Shown: one piece after another, positions 6,667-16,462 of the stretch | How positions within the stretch are numbered: the first letter of the stretch is position 1 | Layout: each line of letters opens with the position of its first letter | The notes under the pieces: generated by a model | Told to the model about the DNA's origin: nothing | Databases searched by the model: none | The model's input: only the letters and a program-made list of their open reading frames with translations | Assembly (NCBI GenBank): GCA_964410625.1 | Contig: CAYPHY010000040.1 | Span: forward strand, 1 to 48,060 | DNA: 48,060 nucleotides | Reading direction: 5' to 3' | From: CAYPHY01 sp964410625 | GTDB lineage: Bacteria > Chloroflexota > Anaerolineae > Promineifilales > Promineifilaceae | Position numbers and translations under genes: made by a program

Positions 6667-8202
6667 TCAGGTTGCCCTTGGCCGATATTGCAATGCCTCC
6701 GCTAAATGTGCCGGGGAGATTTGATCTGCCCCAGCCAGGTCGGCGATGGTGCGGCTGACTTTGAGGACGCGGTGGAAGCCACGGGCACTGAGACCCATCT
6801 GGCTCATCGCGCTTTTCATCAGGCGACGGCCGGTGTCGTCTAGTTCGCAAAACTGGCGCACTTCGCCCGGCCCCATCTCGGCATTGCTGTACATGTTGCT
6901 CCCATTGGCACTAAACCGTGCCCGTTGGCGTTCGCGGGCGGTGGTGACGCGCTGACGGATGGCGGCCGATGGCTCACCACGATGCAACGAGGCCAGCTTT
7001 TCATACTCCACACGCGGCACATCTACATGAATATCAATGCGATCCATCAGCGGGCCGGAGATTCGCTTTTGGTAGCGGGTGATCATACTATTGGAGCAAG
7101 AACAGGTATGCGTCGGGTCGCCATAGTAACCGCAGGGGCAGGGGTTTTGGGCGGCGACGAGCATAAAGGCAGCGGGATAGGTGACGGTCCCGGTCGCCCG
7201 TGAAATGGAAACTTCGCGCGGATTGCCTTCCAGCGGCTGGCGCAACACTTCGATCAGCCGTTCGCCAAATTCGGGAAGCTCGTCGAGGAAGAGCACGCCA
7301 CGATGTGCCAGGGATATTTCCCCCGGCCGCGGCCACGCGCCACCACCGACCAGCCCGGCGTAGGAGATGGTGTGGTGGGGGGAGCGAAACGGCCGTGTCC
7401 GCACCAGTGGCGTGCCATTGGGCAGCAACCCGGCCACGCTATAGATTTTCGTCACTTCCAGCGCCTCTTCGACATCCATTGGCGGCATGGCACTAGGCAA
7501 CGAACGGGCGATGAGTGTCTTGCCAGACCCGGGTGGGCCTGTGAGGAGGATATTATGAGCACCGGCGGCGGCTACCTCCATCGCCCGCTTGACGTGTTCC
7601 TGGCCCATGATGTCGGCGAAGTCGGTGGTATATTCCACCTGTCGCCCGAACTCCTCCTTGAGGTCTACGACGGTGGGGGAGATGGGTTTCATTCCGGTTA
7701 GATGGCCGACCAGTTCGCCCAGGTCGCGCACGGGGATGACCTCAATACCGGGCATCAGCGCTGCTTCGGGGGCATCGGCCGCGGGGACAAAGACGCGCGT
7801 AAACCCTCGTTCGCGGGCCAGCGCGGCCAGCGGCAAAATGCCCTTTGTGTGTCGCGTTGTCCCGTCCAGCGATAGCTCGCCAAAGAAGAGGGCTTTTTCT
7901 AGCTTATCCGGCCAGACCTGATTGGTAGCCGCCAGCACGCCGACCGCAATGGGCAGATCGTAGGCTGGCCCTTCCTTGCGTAGATCGGCCGGGGCGAGAT
8001 TGACGGTGAGTCGCTTGCTGACAGGAAAGAACAGGCCGCTGTTCTTGATCGCCGAGGAAACACGGTCGCGACTTTCACGCACGACGGCATCGGGCAGGCC
8101 AACCAGGGCGAAGTAAGGCTGCCCATTCACGATGTCTACTTCGACTTCGACAAGTTCCGCTTCCAACCCGACAATGGCACAACTGAAAATTTTGGCAAGC
8201 AT
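6667..8202 (-). CDS. comM: ComM/YifB family AAA+ ATPase (Mg chelatase-like)
   Basis: This family includes ComM, a helicase that promotes branch migration when incoming DNA recombines during natural transformation. The N-terminal ChlI-type domain (about 1-170) begins MLAKIFSCAIVGLEAELVEV. The AAA+ core has Walker A GPPGSGKT (near residue 220) and Walker B RGVLFLDELPEF (near 300). The Cys-rich patch NPCPCGYYGD is typical, and the C-terminal Mg chelatase domain ends ARGFHRVLKVSRTIADLAG. The length of 511 residues is normal. No SD is seen before the ATG, and the gene appears to stand alone. Confidence 0.93.
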   Translation of the reverse strand: MLAKIFSCAIVGLEAELVEVEVDIVNGQPYFALVGLPDAVVRESRDRVSSAIKNSGLFFPVSKRLTVNLAPADLRKEGPAYDLPIAVGVLAATNQVWPDKLEKALFFGELSLDGTTRHTKGILPLAALARERGFTRVFVPAADAPEAALMPGIEVIPVRDLGELVGHLTGMKPISPTVVDLKEEFGRQVEYTTDFADIMGQEHVKRAMEVAAAGAHNILLTGPPGSGKTLIARSLPSAMPPMDVEEALEVTKIYSVAGLLPNGTPLVRTRPFRSPHHTISYAGLVGGGAWPRPGEISLAHRGVLFLDELPEFGERLIEVLRQPLEGNPREVSISRATGTVTYPAAFMLVAAQNPCPCGYYGDPTHTCSCSNSMITRYQKRISGPLMDRIDIHVDVPRVEYEKLASLHRGEPSAAIRQRVTTARERQRARFSANGSNMYSNAEMGPGEVRQFCELDDTGRRLMKSAMSQMGLSARGFHRVLKVSRTIADLAGADQISPAHLAEALQYRPRAT

Positions 8203-8317
8203 AATCTAATTTCGCTGATGGTGGGATAGGCTGCCCTCAAGATAGCAGACGCCGCCAAGTATAGCAGTAAATGAAATAAACCCACATTTGATTGAATTGG
8301 GTTGTTGGGTCGCTGTG

Positions 8318-10570
8318 CTATTCCGCGGTTGCCTCTTGCGGCCGCCAGATAATCTTAACGGCCGTTCCCCGCCCCAATCGTGTCTCGATTTGCAAATCAG
8401 CCTTAATCAACTGGCAACGCTCGAACATGTTGACCAGACCGTAATGCTTTTCTTCCACGAGGTGAGCGAGGTTGTCGAGTGGATTGCCCTCCATACCTTT
8501 TCCATCATCTTCGATGGAGAGATGGACTTCGCTTGCTTCTAACCAGCCCTCAATACGGACGGTTTGTGCCTGGGAGTGGTTTAGGGCGTTTTCCAGTGCT
8601 TGTTGGACCACACGAAACAGGTGTTGTTCCGCTTCAGTGGGATAGCGGATTGGGGTTGGTGAAATCTCTAGCAGAAAGTTCATTTCTGCCGTGGCACGTT
8701 GCTCATAGTGATCGACCAGCTCGTCTAGTGCCGCCCCAAGCCCATAGATCAATAAGTTAGGGCGCAAGCCGGTTATCGCCATGCGTATATCATTTGCCAC
8801 TTTCTCATAGGTCTGCTGAAAGCCGGAGACCTGCTGGACACGGCTACCAAGATCGGAGAGGACTGCCAGCTGGTTGAGAATGCTATCGTGGAGGAAACGA
8901 GCCAGTTGTGCTCGTTCATACTCCTGGCGAACAATATTGGTCTCGTATAGATTACGCAGTTGTTCTGATTGAACGATATTGGTGAGGGCGATGGCTGTCT
9001 GTGCGGCTAAGGAGTGGAGCGTTTCAATATCGGCCCGGGTATAAATGTCATCGGGATCGCGCTGCCCCAGGCACCAAAGGGCGATAACTTTTTCCTCCAA
9101 TCGAATGGGAATGATCAGCCGTATCCAACCTCTTGGGTTGGATTGGGTGGAAAAGGGTTGCTCTGCTAGATAGAGCAGTTCCGGGATTTGGGCGGCCGTT
9201 GGCAACTCTGTTTCAGTGATTCCATGCACATAAATTGTATCATATTCATGATCTTGCAACTTCAGATGCAGAAGTGCCGATTGGCGGATCAACAACGTTG
9301 ATACAATTTTTTGTTTCAGCAGTTGCACCAGCGACTGGCGATCCATACTGGTGGCAATACTGGTTGTATAATCGGCCAATAGGTGGGCAGGCGGCAACGG
9401 CATCCCCAAAATTCGACTCTCAATCATCCGGCGAAAGTGCGGAAATCCGTAAACCGTAACCAAGATGGTCGCAAGGGTCATCATAATGCTGACCGTTATC
9501 AGCAAATCAAATCGGCCGATTGCCGTGGTAGCCATAAGCGCCACGACGTCCAGCAATGTGAGCAGCATGATAAAGAAAAAGAGGGCCACAAAGCGGTTGG
9601 CGCGTAATTCCAACCAGCCCGCCTGGCGGCGGTAAGAGCTGTAGAAATAGGCAATCGGAACGCCAGCCAAAGTTAGCAGCACAAGACTGCCTGATTCAGG
9701 TGCTTGAAAAGCCAGTGTAATCACGATGATCACGGCCGTTGGGAGGAGGGCGATCAGTAGGATTGCGCCCAGAATTCGGATTTCTCGCCTGTTTTCGGGT
9801 TGTGCTCTGTAGTGCAAGAACATGAGGATGAGAGAACCGGATATGGCGATTAAGAGGCCTATGTAATAGGCGGAGCGAGGCAGAAGTTGCAGCCATTCGG
9901 CCGCTGCCAATCCTACCCCTACAAAGTAGAGCAGAAGCCAGACGTATACGGGTAATGGTTTAAGTGGTTGGGGAAATACCCAATGCAAGTGTAGGTAGAC
10001 AGGGACGCTTAGCCAGAGGAAAACACAGAAGAAAACCGCACTGTAGGCAACGTGCTGGGTGCTAATTGCCCCCAGCATAATCCACAGCGCTGTCAGGAAG
10101 TAGAAGGCGATGAGCAAATAGCGGCGAATATCGTTCGGCCGAATGAGCAATATGGTTAGTACACCGGCAGTCCATAGGATGTAGGACAACCACCAAATGT
10201 TCAAAAGGCGGTCAATAAACTCAGCCCTGTGTTCAAGCGGCAAGTGCCACGCTATCTCTATTTCGTTGCCATCCCGAGAAATAATGAGGGGAACGATCTG
10301 GTCCGCTTGATACCCTTCAAGAAAGGGTTGGCGTGGGTTATTGCGAAATTCAGCCCAGGAGAGGTCGTCAATCCGTTGGATTTGATCCCCCTCTTGCAAG
10401 CGATCGGCCGTGTTTGAGGCGTCAAGGACTTCAGTGATCTGTCCTGTTTCTGAATGAAAATGAAACCCCAGGAACGGTGTGGCAAAAAGATGAATATAGG
10501 TATAAGCAAGTAAGGTGCTTAACACCAGGATGGCAATCGACCATTCGGTGAAGTCGCGCAACTTTGACAC
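8318..10570 (-). CDS. Membrane sensor histidine kinase with PDZ-like sensor and GAF domain (NarL-type partner)
   Basis: The protein has one N-terminal membrane helix (about 9-28) and a PDZ-like extracytoplasmic domain (about 35-100, with DRLQEGDQIQRIDDL). A bundle of several membrane helices follows (about 120-380), then a GAF-like domain (about 400-540). The HisKA_3 dimerisation part has LARFLHDSILNQL, with phospho-acceptor His near 561, and the ATPase domain has NALNHSQ, IEDDGKGM and GLVNMFERC. I chose the GTG at 10570 because GGAGG lies 4 nt upstream; the longer open frame from 10669 adds a non-membrane, basic stretch. It follows the response regulator gene on the same strand, 278 nt downstream. 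Confidence 0.88.
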   Translation of the reverse strand: MSKLRDFTEWSIAILVLSTLLAYTYIHLFATPFLGFHFHSETGQITEVLDASNTADRLQEGDQIQRIDDLSWAEFRNNPRQPFLEGYQADQIVPLIISRDGNEIEIAWHLPLEHRAEFIDRLLNIWWLSYILWTAGVLTILLIRPNDIRRYLLIAFYFLTALWIMLGAISTQHVAYSAVFFCVFLWLSVPVYLHLHWVFPQPLKPLPVYVWLLLYFVGVGLAAAEWLQLLPRSAYYIGLLIAISGSLILMFLHYRAQPENRREIRILGAILLIALLPTAVIIVITLAFQAPESGSLVLLTLAGVPIAYFYSSYRRQAGWLELRANRFVALFFFIMLLTLLDVVALMATTAIGRFDLLITVSIMMTLATILVTVYGFPHFRRMIESRILGMPLPPAHLLADYTTSIATSMDRQSLVQLLKQKIVSTLLIRQSALLHLKLQDHEYDTIYVHGITETELPTAAQIPELLYLAEQPFSTQSNPRGWIRLIIPIRLEEKVIALWCLGQRDPDDIYTRADIETLHSLAAQTAIALTNIVQSEQLRNLYETNIVRQEYERAQLARFLHDSILNQLAVLSDLGSRVQQVSGFQQTYEKVANDIRMAITGLRPNLLIYGLGAALDELVDHYEQRATAEMNFLLEISPTPIRYPTEAEQHLFRVVQQALENALNHSQAQTVRIEGWLEASEVHLSIEDDGKGMEGNPLDNLAHLVEEKHYGLVNMFERCQLIKADLQIETRLGRGTAVKIIWRPQEATAE

Positions 10571-10848
10571 TGATCCTCCAGCCGGTGGGCAAATCAACCA
10601 GGCCACAAGAGACGGATGTATAGAGCGATTTCCAAAGAAACCTACACGTCCACGACGACTTCGCGCCAATAGCCCTAACTGTAGACCCGCTTCCTGCGCT
10701 ATCTAAACGAATCCAGGGCATCGAACGATGAAGGGCTTTGATTATACCCAGGTAGAGAAGTTGTCAACAACTTGCTAAATGTGTGGGATGGGTGGCGTGG
10801 GTGGCCTGGTGCAAATTTGGATTTGAGAGAATGGTAGGGTGGGGCGGC

Positions 10849-11535
10849 TTACGAGGGATCGGTATTCGGTGGTGGAAGAATGGGTGTGATCAGACCAAGT
10901 GTTTGCGCTTTGGCAATGGCGGCCGCGCGTGTGTTGACTCCCAGGCGATGATAAGCGTTGGACAGAAGGTTGCGAACGGTTGAATCTTCAATACTCAAAC
11001 GCCTTGCCAATTGGCTGGTTGATTCATCAGGATAAGCGGCACAAAGTGAAATCACCTCCGTTTGCCGGTAGGTCAGCGGTGAGGCAAGCGGTTGTTTATC
11101 TACTATTGGTTGGACTGCACGGCTATAGACCTGAACACCTGCTGCTATCTGGCGTATGGTCGACGCCAGCGCGTGCAGCGAATCGGTGTCATCTTTCACC
11201 AGATAACCACTGATCCCTGCTTCTTTGGCCATCTGCACAAGGGCGCGATGCTTGTGCATGGTGATAACCAGAATGTGAAGCTGGCGATACTCTTGAAGGA
11301 GTTGGGGGATAAGATGCAGAATAGGATAGAAGCTGTCATTGTCTCGTGCAATGGGGACATTGACATCTAGTAATAGCACATCAACGGCTTGGCGCTGGAG
11401 GATTGGTCCCAGCTCCTGTACCACCTGTGCCACTCCAACCACTTCAATATCAGATGCTTTTTCCAGACGATATAAGTACCCGTCAACAATAGATGGATGA
11501 TCATCAAGAATGGCAACTTTTATCGTTGCTTGCAT
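10849..11535 (-). CDS. LuxR/NarL-type response regulator
   Basis: A receiver domain (about 5-130) carries the acidic pair DD at 11-12, the phospho-acceptor D57 in LLLDVNVP and the conserved Lys in GYLVKDD. A linker leads to a C-terminal LuxR-type HTH (about 160-225: LTYRQTEVISL, STSQLARRLSIEDSTVRNLLSNAYHRLGV). It is the likely partner of the downstream kinase; the two form a regulator-first unit on the minus strand. The ATG is preceded by AGGAG at 7 nt. The target genes are unknown. Confidence 0.9.
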   Translation of the reverse strand: MQATIKVAILDDHPSIVDGYLYRLEKASDIEVVGVAQVVQELGPILQRQAVDVLLLDVNVPIARDNDSFYPILHLIPQLLQEYRQLHILVITMHKHRALVQMAKEAGISGYLVKDDTDSLHALASTIRQIAAGVQVYSRAVQPIVDKQPLASPLTYRQTEVISLCAAYPDESTSQLARRLSIEDSTVRNLLSNAYHRLGVNTRAAAIAKAQTLGLITPILPPPNTDPS

Positions 11536-12186
11536 TTTCTTGCTCCTGGTAATCAGTGGCTATGGTGTGAAGTATGGTCTCACGCGGTTGAGCTGGACTC
11601 GCATTTCTATTATGGCGGCAATAGGGAGGAGTGGGCAAGTATTAGCAGAAAAAACAGTACAACTGTCTATCGCATTGCTTTTTACCTAGGATATTATAGT
11701 AGTCTAGTCCAGCGTGGGCACGTGGAATCATACTATTACATTTGAGGAGTCTCTTCCGGTATGATGCTGTGGGGAAGTGGCGGGCTATGTGGAGACAGCC
11801 TTTATGCAGGCTGTGGTAGCCTTGCTGAATCCTCACAGCATTCGCGCTTTATGGGGCAACCACCACTTCTACAACAAATCTCGGCGGTCTTGATGTGATG
11901 ACCTGCTCAAATCTGGCATTAGCCCTCGCAAGCTTCTTGAGAACAGAAACCGGGTTTCTTAGCTTTTACTAGACAGATTGTTTGCCCGATAGAAACCCGG
12001 TTTCTATGCCAACTTTCTGACAATCACTTAGTGCTGCCTGTTTTGTGCAATAGGGTTATAATATCGGCGCGAATTGCATCTTATGTAGTCTTATACCTTC
12101 TTAAGGCTACAATGTAGATTGTAGATTACAATGTCGAAAAACCCCTAAACCCGTTCCCCCCAACGGGCCAGGCATGGAGGTAGCAA
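11536..12186. other. 651-nt gene-free region between divergent genes
   Basis: This region separates the response regulator (minus) from the sulfatase (plus). It holds the family D hairpin at 11945-12005 and a short word array near 12110-12155 (ATGTAGATTGTAGATTACAATGT). A 43-codon frame at 11765-11893 looks somewhat coding-like (LLNPHSIRALWGNHHFYNK) but has no start signal and I could not place it. I saw no convincing gene. Confidence 0.5.
11945..12005. repeat. Family D hairpin
   Basis: The arms AGAAACCGGGTTTCT (11945-11959) and AGAAACCCGGTTTCT (11991-12005) are perfect 15-nt inverse complements around a 31-nt loop. The same core recurs at 36790-36837 and 41647-41679. Each arm is itself nearly palindromic. 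Confidence 0.85.
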
Positions 12187-14733
12187 ATGCCAATTTTGTT
12201 AGCAATTGCAGGTTTGATGTCCCTGGGCGTTTTATTGCGGATACTTTTTTCGCTGACGAAAGGAGCGGCCGAGGCACAGACGGCCGCGCCTGAACCGACC
12301 CGCGCGGCCGCAGCCAGACCCAATTTCCTCGTCTTCTTGCTGGATGATCTGGAAGTTGACCTATTGCACGACATGTTGAATGCTGGCTTGCTGCCCAATA
12401 TTCAGAACAAAATCGTACAAGGCGCGTTTGATTTCCAGAATGCCTATGTCTCGACACCCATTTGCACACCATCCCGTGCCACCTTTCTAACCGGCAAGTA
12501 TGCCCACAACACCGGAACGTGGCATGTGACTGGGCAGCAGGGACCACTTGCGTTTGACAATTATTTAGCTTCTACCGGCAATGGTTATCTCCCGACCTGG
12601 TTAGGGGCAGGCTATCATCGTGCTTTCATTGGAAAGTCCCATTTAGGCAGGAATTTTCCCAATTGGGACTTCTTTCGTCCGGTGAATGGCTATGACTTGC
12701 GCCCTGGCATGTATTGGACTATAGAAAATGGAGTTCGTGTTAACCCCAATGTTTATCAGACTAAATACATTGGCGATTCGGCAAAACAGGCAATCCACGC
12801 CGCAGGTAATAAACCTTATTTTTTGATGGTAGCGCCGACGGCCGTCCATGTGAATGTATTCAATTGGCGGCGGATGGGCGCAATGACCAACAACCACTTC
12901 CAGGGTACGCCTGTCTCTTTTAATCAATTTTATGATCAAGAAGATAATGTATGGCGGCAACAATTGGTGACGGTCGAATACATCGGTGTCCAGCCGGTCT
13001 ATCGTTGGTGGTCAAGGGATAGCAATACACGAGATAGCGGTTGGGGATCATGGAGGATGATCGGTGATACATCAAGTGTTGCACCGGATACTGAGGAAGG
13101 GGCGGTTGTTGGTTGGAATGTCGTGACGCCTGAGCCGCGATTGAAGCGACAACAATTGATCAAGAAGCGGGGTACACAAGTCATTTTTTACTCACGTGAT
13201 CTGGTTGCAGGAGGTTCGCAACGCTGGGTAAAAGCGGCCGATGAATCAACGTTGGCCGGAACGGGATCGTTACCTATGGTGGCGTGGTCAGCAGTTAGTT
13301 TTCCCAGCGGACTAATTCGCCAGCAGGTGATACGTGGCAGCCTGGCTGATGGCTATGTCAGTTATGTGCGCTATCGGTCACCGCTTAGGGGGAGCTTTAC
13401 CCCCTGGCGTTTGGACCCCGACTGGGGTGAATCAATTGTTTTTGGAACCTTACAAGGTTTTAACATCCTTCCAACGACCGGGCATCATTACATCTTGCAG
13501 CTACTCTTCCAACCACCGAATACAACACGTTATGAATGGTGGCAAAGTCCAGAATTGGTAGACTTTGAAGAGCTGGCTGCTAGTGAGCAAAAGCCGGGCA
13601 GTGTTAGCCGGCAACTTGATATGAATTTTGCTGAGGAAGGCGAGTTGCTTAGCCAACCGTATATGCGCTATTCGGGTGAGAAATATACGTTGCAAGGCAA
13701 TCAGCGGTCAGGAGGGGAGACAGAATTACAGAACCAACAGGCACAAGCGCAAACCTTTGGGCGCGTACACCCATATTATATGATGCGAGCCTATGCTGAA
13801 GGAAGCTGGTCACCCATCATGCCTGGACAGACTTATGATTGGGGTGGAAAATATCCGGCAGGTAGCTTGCGGGCCAATGGAGAGATCCATGGCTTTAATC
13901 CCAGTGCCAAGCGCTATAATTTGCCGACCTCAAAGCCCTCTTATAATCGCAAATTAAACAGTAACGTTCCTTTTTACTCGCTTAGAGCGTGGCCGAACCT
14001 GAATAATCGGGTGTCAACCAGAAGGATTCAAGAGGACTATTTGCGTCGGCTTTATTTGGACCGCCAGGAACAGCTGTTGTCGGTTGATCGTATGGTCGGG
14101 GAAGTTGTGGATGCGGCCGGGCCAAATACGATTGTTGTTTTTACCTCGGACAATGGCCACTTCAACGGCGAGCATCGCCTGGCAAACAAGTTGGCCCCTC
14201 AGGAAGAGTCTATCCATATCCCATTGTACGTTAAAATGCCGCAAGGGAGGGGGCGGCCGGTCACCCACGTTGTCGGCAACGTCGATCTTGCACCTACCAT
14301 TTTGGATTATGCCGGGCTGCCGTGGCAAGACGGGCGTTATCAGGTGGACGGGCGCTCACTGCGGCCGCTGTTCGAAAATGCCAATGTTTCATCCTGGCGT
14401 AAGGGATTGCTTATTGAATATCGCCGCCCCTATGGGGAGAGTTACAGCAGTTCCGACTGGCGCTTTGGCCTTCCTCATTATTTAGGGGTTCGTTTTAGTC
14501 GTCACATTGAGGGGATCAACGCCAATAGTTTATATACCCACTATTATGACCAGATGGCCGTTTCCGGCACGACGATTGCAACCGAACGTTACCTGATGAA
14601 CAACGATCCTCACCAGATCAAGAACGTATCAACCGGAAATCATCCGGTCCTGGAATTGTTCTGTAAACGGATTTACCTGGCAAAAGGACAGGCATGTCGT
14701 AACGCCGAGGAAGCACATGTGCCAGTTGGATAA
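12187..14733 (+). CDS. Secreted or membrane-anchored type I sulfatase with an inserted repeat region
   Basis: Type I sulfatases hydrolyse sulfate esters using a formylglycine made from Cys or Ser. An N-terminal hydrophobic segment (3-21) suggests export or anchoring. The core shows DD (53-54), the formylglycine signature CTPSR with Cys93, GKYAHNTG, GKSHLG, TSDNGHFNGEHR and VDLAPTILDYAG. At 848 residues it is far longer than the usual 450-550. The extra part (about 225-560) lies inside the catalytic fold and has three or four related units of about 60-70 residues containing RQQ and ending in W-x-W or WR (VYRWWSRDSN...WGSWRMIGD). The ATG is preceded by GGAGG at 6 nt. CGGCCG is less frequent here than in neighbours. 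The substrate is unknown. Confidence 0.88.
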   Translation: MPILLAIAGLMSLGVLLRILFSLTKGAAEAQTAAPEPTRAAAARPNFLVFLLDDLEVDLLHDMLNAGLLPNIQNKIVQGAFDFQNAYVSTPICTPSRATFLTGKYAHNTGTWHVTGQQGPLAFDNYLASTGNGYLPTWLGAGYHRAFIGKSHLGRNFPNWDFFRPVNGYDLRPGMYWTIENGVRVNPNVYQTKYIGDSAKQAIHAAGNKPYFLMVAPTAVHVNVFNWRRMGAMTNNHFQGTPVSFNQFYDQEDNVWRQQLVTVEYIGVQPVYRWWSRDSNTRDSGWGSWRMIGDTSSVAPDTEEGAVVGWNVVTPEPRLKRQQLIKKRGTQVIFYSRDLVAGGSQRWVKAADESTLAGTGSLPMVAWSAVSFPSGLIRQQVIRGSLADGYVSYVRYRSPLRGSFTPWRLDPDWGESIVFGTLQGFNILPTTGHHYILQLLFQPPNTTRYEWWQSPELVDFEELAASEQKPGSVSRQLDMNFAEEGELLSQPYMRYSGEKYTLQGNQRSGGETELQNQQAQAQTFGRVHPYYMMRAYAEGSWSPIMPGQTYDWGGKYPAGSLRANGEIHGFNPSAKRYNLPTSKPSYNRKLNSNVPFYSLRAWPNLNNRVSTRRIQEDYLRRLYLDRQEQLLSVDRMVGEVVDAAGPNTIVVFTSDNGHFNGEHRLANKLAPQEESIHIPLYVKMPQGRGRPVTHVVGNVDLAPTILDYAGLPWQDGRYQVDGRSLRPLFENANVSSWRKGLLIEYRRPYGESYSSSDWRFGLPHYLGVRFSRHIEGINANSLYTHYYDQMAVSGTTIATERYLMNNDPHQIKNVSTGNHPVLELFCKRIYLAKGQACRNAEEAHVPVG

Positions 14734-14778
14734 AAGGCACTGGCTATAAAACGTCACATAGTGGAATAAGAGGGATGG

Positions 14779-15135
14779 TCAGGTAAGTTGCAGTTGCTCT
14801 TTTTGGGCGCGGGTCAGGCCTTTGACTACCAGATCATACGAGTCGTCAATCATGCCCAGTAGCTCGGCTTCGGGAACCGTGCCGTCCAGGGTGACGGTGT
14901 TCCAATGTTGCTTATTGAGATGGTATCCAGGGTTGACGGCCGAATAGAGATCACGCAGGAATAAGGCCTGGCTAGGATCACACTTCAGCGAAATGGTTGG
15001 TGCAGGGTCAGCATCGGGGACGAGGGCAAACATCTTGCCCATCACCTTAAAGACCAACGCCTCTGGGCCAAACGGCCGTTCCTCCGTTGCTCCTTTCTTA
15101 GCGAGCAATATGGCGCGTAATGATTCCAGGTTCAT
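14779..15135 (-). CDS. MmcQ/YjbR family protein
   Basis: This 118-residue protein fits the MmcQ/YjbR (CyaY-fold, DUF1801-like) family: TEERPFGPEALVFKVMGKMFAL, SLKCDP and the C-terminal NKQHWNTVTLDG and DDSYDLVVKGL are family-typical. Members are small single-domain proteins whose role is poorly defined; some are annotated as DNA-binding on structural grounds. It follows the aminotransferase gene on the same strand, with a strong hairpin (15145-15237) between them. There is no SD; the hairpin ends 10 nt before the ATG. Confidence 0.9.
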   Translation of the reverse strand: MNLESLRAILLAKKGATEERPFGPEALVFKVMGKMFALVPDADPAPTISLKCDPSQALFLRDLYSAVNPGYHLNKQHWNTVTLDGTVPEAELLGMIDDSYDLVVKGLTRAQKEQLQLT

Positions 15136-15144
15136 GGTTTTATG

Positions 15145-15237
15145 GTTACGCGGATGACACGGATGAACGCAGATTTTCGCGGATTATTCTAAAAATTATC
15201 CGCGAAATCCGCGTCTGATCTGCGTCATCCGCGTAAC
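15145..15237. repeat. Word-type inverted repeat, family B
   Basis: The outer arms GTTACGCGGATGAC (15145-15158) and GTCATCCGCGTAAC (15224-15237) are perfect inverse complements. Inner arms built from ACGCAGATTT and CGCGGATTAT words also pair with AAATCCGCG and CTGCG words. It lies between the aminotransferase and MmcQ genes, both minus, and takes up nearly the entire gap. Confidence 0.9.
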
Positions 15238-15239
15238 TA

Positions 15240-16394
15240 TTATCTATCTAGCACTCGCCTAAGCGCTTCCAACACCAACAAGACATTTTCCGAACGGGCA
15301 TTGAAGCCCATTAGCCCGATGCGCCAGATTTTACCGGCCAGTTGGCCGAGGCCGCCGGAGATTTCGATGTTGTAGTCGGTCAGCAAGCGCCGGGCAACGG
15401 CCGCCGCATCCACCCCCTCTGGCACGCGCACCGTCGTCAGGCTGGGGAGGCGGATTTCCTGTGGCGCGTGGCATTCCAGCCCCAGGTCGGCCAGACCGTC
15501 CCAGAGCAACTCGGCCGCTGCCTGATGCCGCGCCCAGCGTGCCGCCAGCCCTTCTTCGGCCACCATCCGCAGCCCTTCGCGCAAGGCGTAGTTCATCTGG
15601 ATTGGTGCGGTGTGGTGGTAGGCGCGTTTTTCGCCCGACCAGTAGTTATTGAGCAGGGTCACATCAAGATACCAGTTCGGTACTTTGCTCTTGCGCTGTG
15701 CCAGCCTGTCCATCGCCCGCGGCCCCATCGTCAGCGGCCCCAGGCCGGAGGGGCAGGCGAGGCACTTTTGTGAGCAGCTATAGGCGACGTCAATTTTCCA
15801 CTTATCCACAAACAGCGGAACCCCGCCGAGACTGGTGACGGTGTCCACCAGCAAGAGGCAGTCGTATTCGCGGCATAAGTCGCCCACGCCTTCTAATGGC
15901 TGGCGCACGCCGGTGGAGGTTTCGGCATGGACCAGGGCGAGGATCGCCGGACGGTGCTTTTCCAGGCCGTCGCGAATCTCTTCGAGGGTAAACGCTTCGC
16001 CCCACGGCCGTTCCAGACAACGCACATCCGCGCCATAACGCCCGGCCATATCTACCAGGCGGGTGCTGAAGTAGCCGTTCAGACCGACCAGCACGCGGTC
16101 GCCGGGTTCAATCAGATTGGCGAGTCCTGCTTCCATCGCCGCACTGCCGGTGCCGCTGATGGCCGTTGTAAATTCGTTATCTGTCTGCCAGGCGTAGCGC
16201 AACAACTCCTGCACCTCATCCATCAGGGCGATAAAGGTCGGATCGAGGTGGCCCACTGGCCCCATCACCAATGCCTGGGTTACGCGCGGGTGGGGATTCG
16301 ACGGCCCCGCACCGAGCAAAACACGGGGTGGCATTTGCAATTGGGCGGTTGTTTGACGATGATTGTCATTGATCACAAAGGGGTCTATACTCAT
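15240..16394 (-). CDS. Class V aminotransferase (alanine-glyoxylate / serine-pyruvate type)
   Basis: This PLP enzyme family moves an amino group between alanine or serine and glyoxylate or pyruvate. Family motifs are clear: LLGAGPSNPHPRV near the N-terminus, GSAAMEAGLANL, the aspartate region VDTVTSLGGVPL and the PLP-lysine segment AYSCSQKCLACPSGLGP. The C-terminal domain ends GLGQLAGKIWRIGLMG, typical of AGT. I chose the ATG at 16394 (384 residues) because the extra frame upstream to 16547 is a translated repeat. Its SD (AGGAG, 8 nt) lies inside the family C word array. Exact substrates cannot be told from motifs. Confidence 0.92.
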   Translation of the reverse strand: MSIDPFVINDNHRQTTAQLQMPPRVLLGAGPSNPHPRVTQALVMGPVGHLDPTFIALMDEVQELLRYAWQTDNEFTTAISGTGSAAMEAGLANLIEPGDRVLVGLNGYFSTRLVDMAGRYGADVRCLERPWGEAFTLEEIRDGLEKHRPAILALVHAETSTGVRQPLEGVGDLCREYDCLLLVDTVTSLGGVPLFVDKWKIDVAYSCSQKCLACPSGLGPLTMGPRAMDRLAQRKSKVPNWYLDVTLLNNYWSGEKRAYHHTAPIQMNYALREGLRMVAEEGLAARWARHQAAAELLWDGLADLGLECHAPQEIRLPSLTTVRVPEGVDAAAVARRLLTDYNIEISGGLGQLAGKIWRIGLMGFNARSENVLLVLEALRRVLDR

Positions 16395-16462
16395 CTTTAG
16401 TCTCCTAATCTCCCAGTCTCTTAGTCTCTTAATCTCTGAGACCAGGAGACTGAGAGACTTTG
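16395..16462. repeat. Word-repeat array, family C, between divergent genes
   Basis: The words AGTCTCCTAATCTCCC and TTAGTCTC on the left face GAGACCAGGAGACTGAGAGACT on the right, forming an imperfect inverted repeat. It separates the aminotransferase (minus) from the GNAT gene (plus), so it cannot be a simple terminator. On the minus strand it supplies the aminotransferase SD. Confidence 0.85.

Noticed and set aside
11765..11893. Coding-like 43-codon frame in the spacer before the sulfatase
   Set aside because: No start codon with SD and no family that I recognise; it may be a gene remnant but cannot be supported.
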